Shown here piece after piece: positions 1-11,875 of a DNA stretch of 64,000 nucleotides. This stretch comes from Ophioderma brevispina. Taxonomy: Eukaryota > Echinodermata > Ophiuroidea > Amphilepidida > Ophiodermatidae. The notes beneath the pieces were generated by a model. The model saw nothing but the letters and a program-made list of their open reading frames with translations, was not told the DNA's origin and searched no databases. Position 1 is the first letter of the stretch. Each line of letters starts with the position of its first letter. Made by a program: the position numbers and the translations under genes. Where the stretch lies: the NCBI GenBank assembly GCA_023653785.1, contig JAMKCH010088370.1:62001-126000 (forward strand), read 5' to 3'.

Positions 1-230
1 TTGGCGGCCATTTGGATTTTTTTACATTTTGACCCGTTGCACTCAACCTTCAGCAAAGCAAACCGGCATTTTTGTAATCAGCATAAACAGTCAGTCTAGA
101 AAAGTTGTTTGAACAAGCTTTTATAAAACAGGTCTGTACTTCCTTGCATCTTTTGAGAATCTCTATAGTCGATCTATCCTCTATATAATACGGGATGGCA
201 TACATTTCAAATGATTGGAGCTTTTAAATG

Positions 231-388
231 TGACCCCTGTGTAACCTTCAATTAGCCCCTATTGAAAAAGTGACACCACCATTTGAGAGACTAACCTGGC
301 GTTGATTATAGAGAGTCATATTAACTACCGGATGTGTCAAACCTTTTCTAGTGAGGGGTAAACGAACTTGCTAAATAAGGCCCCTATG
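231..388 (-). repeat. Dispersed repeat, family also at 42.5 and 43.1 kb
   Basis: Read on the minus strand, this stretch follows the two copies at 42511-42838 and 43119-43438: a segment ending GGCCCC/GGCCTTATTT, then TTCGTTTACC, AAAAGGTTT, a TAGTTAATATGAC-like segment, CTTTTTCAATAGGGGC and an ACAGGGGTCA end. It is diverged and covers only the first half of the family. No coding content or terminal inverted repeat was recognised. Confidence 0.6.
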
Positions 389-2032
389 CTATCTGCTCCT
401 GCTCTATTTCCAAAATTCGTGGCCAAAAAACTTCAAACTTTGTAGGGTTATATTTATTAGATACACGGCCGCCGCCTAGCTTAAAACCAGCGGCTATATG
501 CAGATCACATGGCATTTGTTTTATAAGCAGTCGAGGTGCCCCACTGGGAAGATCAGATCAAACACCAAACAAGCTTTATTCTGCAAGACTGATTTAAATA
601 CTACACAATTTAAACAAACGCCTTTCTGCCAGATCGATTTGATAGCATATCTTGCGAGTAAAGAAAGGTTGCTGGCTCAAATGTCACTGAATGCTGCAGC
701 TTTATTAATAATATGATCCTTCTTATTTAAAGTAAGAAAATGTGAAAAATCAACTATAAAAAACTTGGCGCATTAAACACACATGTATATGTGATGTGAG
801 GGTATCTGGGAAATATCTCGATGTCGTCTTGGTCAATTCAGACTGCCGCCTGTCGGTTAGAGATTTGTGTGTCAACTGGGGCTGTCAGAGGGCAGCAAGA
901 GTGAGGGACTGTAGTGCACAGATCTAATGTGAGTGTGCAAATTCTGGATAAAATTGTGAATTTTGTGTACACAAGTTACGGTATGATGAAAATTAAAAAA
1001 AAATGATGGAAGAACTTGAATGGTTAATTGAATTCTTAAAAATCCAAACTCGCCAAAAAACGTCCCTCGTCGTCATAGTGGTAGAATGCTAATAATCGGT
1101 ACTGGTCGCAGGTTGGAACCCGGGTACCCATGCAGTGATCTCGTAGTTCAAGGTTTTTCTAGAAAATGAAAGCTTGAGTGGGATTGCCAAAGGGTTACAC
1201 CTTTCACACTACGGATGAACAAAATCATGAAAAAAACCAGCAATAAGATGTATAAAAGACACATTTATTTTCAAAATCGTTTTATTCTTATGGTATCTAT
1301 TCATACTATGCATATTCAATAAGGTCACTTTATGTTTCTCTTTTATAATTAGGACTAAGGTGTCAGCACTGAGATAATGATATGCTGCTAATAACGTTGG
1401 TTGACAAGTGGTTTCTTTTGAATGCACATTTTGTACAATAGTTAATTAGCGGCTTGAAATTGTTATAAATGCGAGTAGTGTTCCGTTGAATTAAAGAATA
1501 TTAATGCCTACTAGTAAGTAAACCATGCCTTGATGGATCGATTAATTAACCTGAACGTTTTTTACAAATACTCTCAGCTTATATACAACGTTGCTTACCA
1601 TTAAAAGTTAAATAATGATACAATAGTTTTTAGGGCTGTTGCTGAAGTATTGTTTCCATGATGTCATCCATCAATAATTGTGGTATATGCCAATATGTTA
1701 AGTATAGGCTTATTAGCCATTGCTAATAAGATGAGATCAATGAAGAAAATTTTATTTTAAAAGAACGAGGCTGTTCAGAAACTTTGCGTTGCGGCGTAAA
1801 CCTTGGTCTAAGGCTTGGATAAAGGAATTCAATGAAGTCCGTAAGGATAATAAAGTATAAACTTCATTTCACTCTATTTTGTCGATCAAGACTTCTTTTG
1901 ATTATTTCGTGTTAACATAACATTACAAGGAGATAACACTCCCTTATCTCGAGATAAGGTGAAACTGATTCACTTGAGATTCCGTTATCATTGCTTGTGT
2001 ATAACTTGTGCATAAGCATAGTCCTCTTCCAA
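389..2032. other. Stretch without a supported gene
   Basis: No exon, RNA gene or complete mobile element is supported here. Short open frames at 498-716 (+) and 1209-1427 (-) lack splice sites and recognisable motifs. Around 1065-1180 there is a weak tRNA-like pattern (TAGTGGTAGAATG followed by GGTTGGAACCC, possible A and B boxes), perhaps an old SINE head, but the boxes are imperfect. Confidence 0.4.
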
Positions 2033-2034
2033 TA

Positions 2035-3468
2035 CAGAGTGTCCCAAAATAAATGCAATCCTCGCAGTTGGCGCTATAATTTCAAATTTACTGAGAATTA
2101 TTCAAATTTTATAACAGATTCTGAATAATGAAATAGTTTTGTACATCCTGTTCAATTTTTGTCAGATACAGTTCACTAGTTTTGAAAACAAAGGCTATTA
2201 TGTAACCCGCGGTCAAATTCCAAGTTTGCCTTAGATCGTTGAAGCAGGTTCACCTTGAAAAGTTGAATAAAAATGTCGTTCAACTACAAAATATCCTGGT
2301 TCTAATCCTGTCTTTTGTTTTTAAAAATAAATTACTAAAATATTTGTCGTTATTGTTTTGTCCACGGTCTTTCATCGTCTCTGCAGTATTTTCCTCTACT
2401 CATATTTAGAATAGTAATTTGGCCAAACTTAATTTTTTTATCTTCAGTGTGTCTGACAAATTTGCATGAATATTGCAAATGATTGGAAATGGTATGAATG
2501 GATGTTGAAGACTTCCTAGTTATAATAGTTTTGATATAAACAACAAACAAACATAAATACTCCACTGAAAATCAAACTTGAGTTACATCAAACACAATGC
2601 CAGATGTCATTGTGAACAAAGAACATTGTCCTTATTTGTCAAAGACATGTTGTCTTTAAATGTTTATTTGTAGTTTACAAAGTTGTACTTGGTTAATTGA
2701 ACCAAACATAAGTGGTAATGATAAAGAAAGAGACAGGGGAAGAGAAATAAAAACCAGCACCTTTAACTTAAGCATGCCTTGATTGGATTCTTCAGTCAAA
2801 CTGGGAACGGTTTACAATTGGGCTTACGTACGTAATCGCTAAAGTTGTCTAAACTCAGTGAAGCAAAAGATATGAATTTGACCAGTATGTGAGAAAAGGA
2901 TAGGCCTTACAAAAACTCTCGCCCATTTCAACATTTTTAAATAATTTTGAAAGTTATAGCCCCAACCATCTCACAGGTCATTGGTTTGATTTAATCCCTA
3001 GCTGCAATTTGTAATATCACACGGAGGTCAGTACACCACTGGGATATAAAACAAAGTTTGGCACAGTCGATAAGTGTACTATCTAAATATGCTTAGAGGA
3101 AAATATGTACACCCGATTATAAAAGACAGTAGAATAAAACAATAAATCAATACAAAATTTTATTGATTTATTTTTAAAAACAACAGGCATGGACAGTACA
3201 AGGAGATTTTTGTAGTAGTTCTGAAAACATTTTATTAAATTTCAATTGTGTACCTGCTTTAAGGAAACGCAAACTTGGAATGGGGTTATTTGACAGTGGG
3301 TTACATAATAGCGTTGTTTTCAAAACTAGAGAACCGGATCAGACAAAAATGGACAGGATATACGAAACCTCGTTCTTCATATGAATATGTGATAAAATTG
3401 GAATAATTCTCAGTAAATTTGCAATTAAAGCACCAACTACGAGGATTGCATTATTGGGGACACTCTGG
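2035..3468. mobile_element. TIR DNA transposon, non-autonomous, TA-flanked
   Basis: Two inverted copies of ~290 bp face each other: 2035-2320 begins CAGAGTGTCCCAAAAT and 3170-3468 ends with its complement (the right end reads CCAGAGTGTCCCC on the minus strand). Inside both arms the blocks GCAATCCTCG, AATTTACTGAGAATTATT and TTTTGAAAACAA match in order. A TA dinucleotide lies at each outer edge (2033-2034, 3469-3470), as expected for Tc1/mariner-type insertion. The ~850-bp interior shows no transposase, so this is probably a deletion derivative. The arms have diverged, so the copy is not recent. Confidence 0.75.
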
Positions 3469-4287
3469 TACTTACTTTTTAAAGGAGTAAAATTGGTACA
3501 GGTTTTACGCCAAAAGGCGTAAAATCAGCTCTAAAAAGGTGAAATTTCACTCGGAGAAGATTGGGCCTATGGTGATTCACTTGTTACTAACTTTCACTCT
3601 TTTGAAAGACGATGAGGTATCGATCGACGGCGTGTGTTGGGTTATATAACCCTTAAATAATAATTTGTGGTAAGGTTGGTGCGCATAAAAACAATCCTAT
3701 AGGTGTGCAATGGCAAGATTATCTTTCTGTTTGAAGAATAACACTCTGTGTTCGAGTCGGTTCAAGTTTTCTGCCAAATTATTTCTTCATTCGCCAAATC
3801 AACAGATCAAGCACTAACATTTGACAATCTTGAACTTTAAACAGCTGCATGCTTCTAACGCGGGTGTTAAAGGTTGCAACGAGAGATTTGAGTCATCAAA
3901 TGTGTATTTGCAGTTATTTCATATAGAATAGACCATCAATATAAGTCTACCTGTATTTGGCAGAAAAATGCCTTGAAAGTAAAAGCAAAAGGGTTTGCTT
4001 TGTATTTGCTCATAATAAAATATAGACTGAATTTAGTATTTGCCTCCTATACGAAATTAGCTATTTCACATTATTTGATCCAAAGATAATATTTCTCAGT
4101 TGTCCTTTAGGTGCGGGTATTTTTGATGGAAAGTCTAACATCAGTGTAAAAATCAGAATGTCAATATTGGTTCGGACCCTATAGGTGAAAATCTCTCGTT
4201 GCACTTTAATTATTATAACACATGTGAGCGTGTAAAAATAGTGGATGCCAAACATATATAAGCTCATCGTAATTCCTTAAAATAAGT
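3469..4287. other. Region downstream of the GPCR stop codon (possible 3' UTR)
   Basis: This lies immediately 3' (minus strand) of the last GPCR exon and should contain its 3' UTR. A poly(A) signal could not be placed with confidence. No other gene is seen. Small self-complementary stretches such as TTTTACGCCAAAAGGCGTAAAA (around 3503-3524) occur. Confidence 0.35.
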
Positions 4288-4500
4288 CTAAGCAGAACTA
4301 TGCATTGCTTTCTTCGGTGCTATTTCAGATATCTCTCTCGATTTTTTGTTTCTCTTCACAGGAGTGGGTTGTTTATCGTCTTTTCCTGCTCCCAAATTTG
4401 AGACCGGAACTGGGTCGCGCATCGTAGTCTTCCCAATGTCGCCGAATTTCTTATCGTCGGTGCAGTCAACCTTGTTGGCGAAAGCGCGGCATCCAAACAT
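4288..4500 (-). CDS. Class A GPCR, exon 3 (helix 8 and cytoplasmic tail)
   Basis: This is the terminal coding exon of the receptor whose TM2-TM7 exon is at 11172-11875. On the minus strand a strong pyrimidine tract, CCCCTTCTTTCCTTTCAG, ends exactly before the first codon, giving a clean acceptor in phase 0. Exon 2 ends in phase 0 after ...QTGVTK at a consensus donor. Joining them gives RRFQTGVTK-MFGCRAFANK, the expected shape of an amphipathic helix 8 followed by a palmitoylatable cysteine (MFGCR). The rest is a ~60-residue, lysine- and serine-rich tail, ending KKAMHSSA and a stop. The tail would be cytosolic, with possible phosphorylation sites for arrestin or kinase control (inferred). The methionine at its start is internal, not an initiator. 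An isolated short gene is possible but fits less well. Confidence 0.75.
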   Translation of the reverse strand: MFGCRAFANKVDCTDDKKFGDIGKTTMRDPVPVSNLGAGKDDKQPTPVKRNKKSREISEIAPKKAMHSSA

Positions 4501-5099
4501 CTGAAAGGAAAGAAGGGGACAAGAGAAAACGTCGGGTTTCTAGATTAAAAGTTGATCATTTTAATATCTGTTAGAAGACTTAGCTATCATTTCAGCAAAA
4601 TAAGAACGATAAAGTAGCTCGCAGCCACTTTTTCGGATTGTCCATTAGAGCAATAACACAACATTTCATGTGCCACAAGCAATAAAAATTATCAATGTTG
4701 AGATTTTTGATAAGGTTGAATTTTATTTTAATAAAAGTAACCAGAAAATATTCACATTATCTTGAAATGGTACAGGAAATTCCTTTCTTTCTCTCTTTTT
4801 TCTTTTTTTTTCGACATGGAGCATTATCATTCGTATAAGAACAAAATCAGATGATATTTTGCTTTTCATATTGCTCCAGAATTTACTCAGTATATTGCTA
4901 TGTTCGTTTTGAGATGCAATTGTGTGTTACAAGTATAATGAGGTTAATTGACTGAACGCATGATGTATCAAATATCAATTTAATTAATTTAAAAACATAT
5001 GAAACGCCAAACTATGACCTGTACCAGCTATAGAATTGTGTCGCCAAGATGTATGAGGACATGATTCTACAGACCCTGATGCGTACCCGAGAGCTTTGT

Positions 5100-5150
5100 T
5101 GTGTGTGTGTGTGTGTGCACGCGCGCGCGCGTGTGTGTGTGTGTGTGAGT
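5100..5150. repeat. (GT)n with (GC)n core microsatellite
   Basis: Alternating GT, then CGCGCGCG, then GT again. This purine-pyrimidine alternation is prone to Z-DNA and to length variation. It gives a spurious His-Thr/Ala-Arg open frame on the minus strand. Confidence 0.95.
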
Positions 5151-6870
5151 GAGTGATTGTAAATAATTTTTGTGCATTGTTAAAATTGTGTATTTTGTGA
5201 TCATGAACAATCATTTTAGTATATATAATATGAAATCTGATTAAATTTACACATTGGTCAAGTGATATTTATGAACCGCGGGAGGTTGCTTTTCTGACGT
5301 TGGGTACGTACCGAACATCCACTTTCAACCATTTCAAATGAATTCACGGGTTTGGTCATTTTTCTTTTTCAGACCTATATTTCACGGAATATGAACACTT
5401 TCCAGAGTATTGTAAATACAAAATTATTTTTTTTATTGCCACACATGCAAAATGTAAATCGATTTCCAATATATACATGTATTGTATATCATGTATTGCA
5501 TATCCTATCTTCCGTGTTTTTATTATTTCTCAAGCGTGTCCAATGGTACTATTTGATTATCACTACAGGAAGTGCATGATAAAATCTTAAAACCAAGGCA
5601 AATACAATTGTATTACGAAGATAGTATTGGCATAGACACAAATTCGTTTATTTTAGTTGCTATGATACCCGATACGGTATGTTGTGACCGTTTCTCTTTA
5701 ATACCATAAACCTCCAGTACAAAAGGGTTGAGTGATTTAAATATGTAGACAGACTGACAGGAACCCTGAAAAACGGATCTTAAGTGCCGCCAGTGGTTGC
5801 CTTAAGGAGGAGGGGCCAAAACAAAGTTTGTCCGGGGCAAATTGTAAATTGATTCCAATCATGTTGAAAAGCACACCAGTATGGTCAACCATAAGGATTC
5901 AGAAAAGGTATAGTTGTAATATGTAAGCCTAAAGTTTCAGAGTATAGCTAAAAAACAGCAAAAATCAATAAAAAGGGTCAATTTCAGTTGTACAGGGGTC
6001 AATTTAAAATTGACTCCGATTTGGAAAAAAATGGTGCAAATTATTGGTGGAGCTCATAGGATAAAATTAAGGAAATAGCTTTTTGAGTGTTCAAATGCCT
6101 TGCTACGAAAGTAGGGGGTAACAAGATCAAGCCCCATTTGCATGCAATGGACGTTGACCTTCTCTGCCCCCTACACCGGAAACACTTTATGGTGATTTCT
6201 GGATAAATAATCTAAATATATCCAGATGGTAAATTGTACATTTTAAAGAAATTGAAGACGTCCATAATGGCTGCCATCTTGAAATAAGGCAAGTGATTTA
6301 AAATATATGCATGACGAAATAGTTAAGATGCCTTTAAAATCAAAATAAAATGGTTTCTTCCACAAATTTATTATATCTGGTCAAAGTGTGCATTTATCAT
6401 AAATTTTGCCATTTTGATGGAACTTTGGAGACATTTTAGTACCCATCCTGGATCTCGAAGCAAGCTAATGCTTGATAAGAGTTTCTGATTACTCGTGAAA
6501 ATATATGTGTGTTTCTTCCTCCTATTATGCCGCATTTTTAATATTTTTCATTTTTGGACGCCATCTTGAGTATTGCTTGAATGCTGCATGTTTTCATTGT
6601 TTTCAACATTTTGACTGCGTTATAGAATGATAAAAGGAAGCTATAAAACGGTTGATTTGATTGTGTATTGGTGTATTTAATTTTGAAATATGACGTCATA
6701 CTTAATTTGCATGTAAAATGGTGAACACACACTCGAAAAAATTGGCACCATAGTTTTTTTGTTCAATCATATCATAATTAACAAGTTCCCGCAGAAAACG
6801 GAAAATAAACATTCAAAGCCCACGGGAACACACATGGCCACCGACTAATTGTGGTTTTGCGATTTCTACA

Positions 6871-7037
6871 GGCTTATTATATTCGACGAAACGAAACGAA
6901 GCGAAATAGGCTCAGTGCACCCATTGGATTACACGCTTTATTCCGTCAGAGTGTAAAATGTATGATAACGGAATAAAGCGTGTAATCCAATGGGGCACTG
7001 AGCCTGTTTCGTTTCGTTTCGTCGAATATAATAAGCC
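6871..7037. repeat. Near-perfect palindrome (hairpin MITE)
   Basis: The left arm 6871-6946 starts GGCTTATTATATTCGACG and the right arm 6967-7037 is its reverse complement with very few changes. They are separated by a 20-bp loop. Each arm holds repeated CGAAA units and, next to the loop, a GGAATAAAGCGTG block. That block also occurs in the TACCGGTG MITE family of this window. Arms this similar suggest a recent insertion or ongoing correction between arms. Confidence 0.85.
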
Positions 7038-8379
7038 TTTCTACAATGCACTTACGTTGCTGATCGTCTTATATTGATCTAGAGTTAGCGAGTGGAACAA
7101 CCTGTGACTGTTTTGTTAAATTTGTTAAATTTGCCAGGAACAAAAACAGACAGAGAAGTTGCGCAATCGCTGGACCCCCGTTGCAACGAATGCATATTAT
7201 TCAATTGTCCATGTCTAATCAAGATATTTTGAAAGCGTGTCTTTGTATTGATTGTAGCTTCACTGACAATTCTTTGTTTGAATGGCTGTCAATTACATAA
7301 CAAATCGCATCACCTTCTGAGATGGAAAGACAGTTGTTAACTCAAGAATTAATGACAGAATGCCATGTTGTGCGGACAGGTGTGTTCTACTTTAGCGGTT
7401 ATCTGACTTGACCTGAAAAATATTTTGTTTGTTGTATGTCAGTTTAAACTCAAACACCAGTTGTACGCCGGTCCTTAGAAATTCATTCCGGTGATCACTA
7501 TGAACTGCTGATCAGTCGGTGGATGAGCAGTGCGTATCCAGAGGTTGGGGGGGGGGGAGGAGCAAGATGCTCTTTTGGGGAATCTTGCCATGCTTATTGT
7601 CACTGTGGAATTTGTTGCTTTTCCCACACCACGCGCCAATATACATGAAAGAACGTAGACCTATATATGCATACTTATTTTAACACTACGGCGGTCCGTA
7701 AGTATTCCCACGGTTGTAGTCTGTGTCCCAACAACTGCGAAAAATATTATCTATATTGGTACTGCGTGAGAGTTTAACGTTATCAGTCCGTCATAGAGAA
7801 TGTGTGTAAATGAAACTAAATCTCAAATATCTCCGGAAAACGAAGGGGTTCTATTGATGTTTTTGCATCAGAGGGTCCGTTACTATGTTTTGTTTTGAAT
7901 ATGTATCGTAATTGGGTCTGAACCTATAGAACTTAGCGAGAAAATTGAACGTTTTTGTCGGGTACTTCTTTGCTCGCAGACACGGAAACGTTAACACGCA
8001 GTCTCTATGGCGAATTCATTTTTCCCACAATGCCTTTCGATATTTTTTCTAGTCTTGAGAATTTTCAAACACTGGTTTCAATTTACGCCAACTTTTTTTT
8101 TCAATTTTAGAAACAGGATTATGTACTTACCGGACCGCCGTACTTTAACACTTAGTTAAAGTAACCGGGGGAGGGCGACCAAGAAATCCAAACTTCAGAC
8201 GTCGCCATTGGTTTAACACGTAAAAGCGAAATCTTGACGAAAAATTCTGATTTTTTTTTTATATGTTGTCAAGGAATATTTTCTTATTCCAAAACAGTTG
8301 GAGTTGAAGAATCAACTCCACTGGAAGGGTTATTTCAGAATTTTTTTGTATGAATAACGAACGAGGACGAGGTCGTATG

Positions 8380-8423
8380 TGGGTCATGGGAACACCCATG
8401 ACCTCTGCCCATGACCGACCCAC
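8380..8423. repeat. Short dyad around GTGGGTCATGGG
   Basis: GTGGGTCATGGG, CCCATGACC and CCCATGACCGACCCAC follow within 44 bp, so two alternative stem-loops can form. It is too short for an element call, and function is unknown. Confidence 0.5.
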
Positions 8424-9990
8424 GTCAAAGCACCCAAATTGGTTTGTGGTTTGCACTCAGTATTGCTGTAATTTCTTTTGATATTTTTGGTGAGTTGCTA
8501 TAATGAATGAGGCTTGGTCGCCACCGGCTGCAAGTGACCAAGGGGTTTTCACTCCCGTTTTCACTCCCCTGAAACCACTTCAGCAACAACACCAAATCAA
8601 CAATAAACATGATTTTATTATTTGGCTGTAAGTTAGGATCAAAACAAAGACGGAAAATTTCAATGAGCCTTGCGCTTACACCAAGCACTATGGTAACTTA
8701 TTTTATGTTGATATCTACTTTAGAAGACCTAAATTACATAGATTTAACACAAAACTTACAGTTTTAGACAATCTTGTATTTCTTACGGGTGTTGCAAAAT
8801 ACACGTAATTTCCCCAATCAGCACATAAAGGGTTAATTATTTTTTGAAGAAGTTACTAATAATTGTTTACTTACAGAGTGTGCCACATATATCAGCAAAC
8901 ACATGGTCTTTGATTTTGCAAAAATTTCAGCCCTACTTCCGCAAGTGCCCGATGGTGCGTCATGAAACGGCTGGCCGATTTTAATTTTTTGCTATGAAAA
9001 GAACGAAGAAGCGCATTTAAAAGTTCAGACAATTGCAAAAAAATCGACGAAAAAATCTCATGCGTAAAGCGACCAGCGCGAAAATAACTTTGAGGGCTGC
9101 CACAAAACCCCTGGTAAGCAATAATAGCACAAATTTTTGTGGTATGGGGGAGCGCCCCCAATTTTTCAAAATTTTTAGACGAGGGCGTACTGGTCCGAAC
9201 GGAACCTGCATACGTCTGAATGGTGCCATTTAGCGAAAAACACTACGGCCGTCTTTATTGACATATTAGATCCTATCTTGAATAACAAACAATATATTGT
9301 GAAGTTACAAAATGCATACCGTACGCATCATACTAGAGAGTTTAACAATTTCTAATATAAATGATGTAAAATACAACCATTCCTTTGCGTTGAGGTTTGT
9401 GTTAATACGGAATAGATAACTTGACTAACCGTTGTAACAGTGCAGTCCCAAACTTTCGTACCTACCATAGCTCGAGTAGCGTAACTTGCTAACCTGGGCA
9501 AATCGTACTGCCCTGTCACGTGCTAACGCCCCGATTACAATTACCAACTTAACTGTGCAAAGATATCACATTTTGAAAATTGGGGGGGCGCTCTTAAAAA
9601 ATGTGCTGTTATTGCTTTACGTGTTAATATAGCTTCCCCTCCCCCTTATATATGCCCCCCTTTACCCGATGCTCAGAAAAAGCTGGTTACGCCCCTGTGG
9701 ATGAGAAATGAAGACTTGTTCTGTTTATTTGTGATATCAAAGCAGTTTGACACGCAATTACAATCATGGCAATAAAATACGACAATCTAAGTTTCTGAAC
9801 AATAATTGTAATGAATACGTAAAACCACCTCAGTTACAGATTCCACATTACAGATAGAAACTGATATTGGGCATATAGTTAGCAGATATGCTATGAGCAC
9901 GTAGTTAGTTTGTATTTTCTCGCTGTATGGGTACCAATTGACAAGCCGGTCTTTCAGCTAGAAGATACATTAAATATTATTTGAAAGCTA

Positions 9991-10484
9991 TGGCCCGTAT
10001 TTCAAAAATGGGCTTAGCGTGTTTTAAGCTGCGCGAACGTTTATATCTGAGATAAACGTATCGCCTAAGTAAACCCAATTCCAAAGGATTTTAAAGTTGT
10101 TACCGCCAATTTAACTTCGCCAAAATGCGTCGAAATTCAAGCTAGGTACGGGGCTAGTTTAAGAAGTGTTTTAGTGTGTGTTTCCTTCAAGTGCACGGCC
10201 CATTGCACTGTCCAATTGACAACAGCAAGGTAGGATATCGTTCTCGCCAGTTGGTGTATCACCTTAAACGCCGTACGGAATATTAAATTAAACACAATAG
10301 GGCCTGTATACACTCAACTTAGCGTCTTTAAATAACGACGATGTTACTCTTGTTTAAAGCTTCTGTTTAAGCAAGCAAACGGTTAAAAATATTTAAACGC
10401 GTTTTGCTTAAACGCAAGTTTAAATTACGGCGATTTTAAGCATTTAATCGCGTTTAGCTAAACAAGTTTCTGGAATACGGGCCA
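9991..10484. mobile_element. MITE with TGGCCCGTATT ends
   Basis: The left end TGGCCCGTATTTC is matched by GGAATACGGGCCA at the right end. Inside the right half, TTTAAACGC/GCGTTTAG blocks recur, as in AT-rich MITEs. There is no open frame of note. Target-site duplication is unclear. It sits in GPCR intron 2. Confidence 0.65.
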
Positions 10485-11171
10485 TTATGTTTTGCAAACG
10501 GTTGTGTGGGATATTAATCACGATAGTCTACTGATGGCTCTCAATCATCAGAAATTTCTTGTACAGTTAAACCACACAAAACACAGCTTCTTTACAAGAT
10601 AAGTTAACATTTATTTAAGCTATATCGAGAACACACCTGAACCAGCAAAACAAATGAATCAGATGAACAGTTTCCCTTAACTTTTACACCATATCAAGAA
10701 TTACCTGCTCTATTTAGATGCATATAATTTTGTCTTTTGTCAAGGAAACGGCGTACCTTTCACCTTTATCACAAGAAGAAAGGTGACAAGCACCTCATTC
10801 AACACGACTATTAAACTATTCAAGAATTGAACAATATGCCTTGTAAGTTGTAGATTGATTATCCATAATGCCTAGAGTGTCAGCATCCGTATTCTACTCT
10901 GAATACGGGTGGAGTGTTAGGGTGGAGTGTTGGGGTTGGTCATTGACCGGGGTAGCTCGACATCTGTGAAAGAGAATATTCAAAATAGTCAAAACTATTC
11001 GTATTTTTAATTCCCTTAGCGCAATCATGAAATTGTTCATTTTGGCCAAAAATGCAGAGAGACTTTAAATGACGATCCCGAAAGCCACGGACATGTCGTA
11101 TTATACATAATTTAGAGGGTTAACAGTGCGTGTTGTTGGAAATGGTGATGAAAGTAAAAATCGCAACATAC

Positions 11172-11875
11172 CTTTGTCACACCTGTTTGGAATCTTCTAC
11201 TCATACAAGCGTATACTATGAAGTTCAGAGCGCTACCAGCATATGCAATAAGACACGCGGAAACCTCCATGCTCGCCAGCTGAGCGGCAGACATTTCTAC
11301 CAGGTATTTTAGCAGACGACTGATAATGGACGGTATCCAAGAAACAACAAAAACCACCACTACAATGATAACCATCTTCACAGTCCTGTCCGTTTTACTA
11401 CCAGTGCTGGATGATTTATCCCCTTGCACAGAAAGTTCCCGTTTCATTGTTTTCTTTTCAGATTCTTTAGCAGTTTTCAGAATGCGATAGTAGCAGACGA
11501 TCATGATGGTCAACGGTAGGGAGAAAAATGGCGCCAAAATCAACAGTTCAAATTTGGACGGGATGAAATGAATGACAAGGGCCGCTGCGAATGCAATATT
11601 CCATATGCCCAACAAAACCCATTTGATGTTGTTCTTTTTCAGCCTTCTTGACATCGAATGGAGCACAGCATCGTATCTATCAACAGCAATTGCAGTCAGA
11701 TTAAGGATTGAGGCCACCGAAGAAAAATAGAACAGGAATTGTTCAACTTGATAAGATATTCCTGTGTGACCTTGGTGTTGTAGTATGCCCACAACAAGAA
11801 GGGGTGTAGCAAGTACGCAGACGATTATATCCGCTATCGCAAGTGATGTAAGAAAGATTTCCGTGAGAGTTCTTT
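11172..11875 (-). CDS. Class A (rhodopsin-like) GPCR, exon 2 (TM2-TM7)
   Basis: This 704-nt exon codes without interruption for the end of ICL1 through TM7 of a seven-transmembrane G-protein-coupled receptor of the plasma membrane. The acceptor TTGCAG| follows a long pyrimidine run at 11876, and the donor AAAG|GTATG is at 11172. Conserved positions seen, in order: TM2 LAIAD (D2.50); TM3 end DRY; TM4 W in GIWN; TM5 P5.50 and Y5.58 (CYYRIL); a ~35-residue Ser/Lys-rich ICL3; TM6 SWIP (W6.48, P6.50); TM7 NFIVY in place of NPxxY. Position 3.25 is Tyr, not Cys, and the short second extracellular loop has no Cys, so the class-wide disulfide is missing, as in melanocortin, lysophospholipid and cannabinoid receptors. 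The ligand cannot be told from the sequence. The phase-1 junction to exon 1 gives AKMKI(E)RTLTEIFL; the phase-0 junction to exon 3 gives helix 8. Confidence 0.9.

Larger units (their letters stand above)
4501..11171 (-). other. GPCR intron 2 (6.67 kb), mostly anonymous repeats
   Basis: Donor AG|GTATG at 11172/11171 and acceptor TTTCAG| at 4502/4501 (minus strand). The interior holds a (GT)n/(GC)n microsatellite near 5100-5150, a hairpin palindrome at 6871-7037, a small dyad at 8380-8423, and a MITE at 9991-10484. Between about 5760 and 6740 there is diffuse repeat-like DNA with GGGGTCAATTT motifs related to the 42.5-kb family and two GCCATCTTGA motifs (6269, 6556). No additional exon was found. 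Confidence 0.6.

Noticed and set aside
4984..5214. Minus-strand frame with HTHTHARARAHTHTH
   Set aside because: It is a translation of the (GT)n/(GC)n microsatellite, with no protein-like context on either side.
5350..5580. 75-codon plus-strand hydrophobic frame as a membrane peptide
   Set aside because: AT-rich chance frame inside GPCR intron 2, with no signal-like start context or homologue that I recognise.
8892..9233. Three overlapping frames on both strands (66-89 codons)
   Set aside because: Open on both strands over the same DNA, no domain, no splice signals; judged chance frames in repeat-like sequence.
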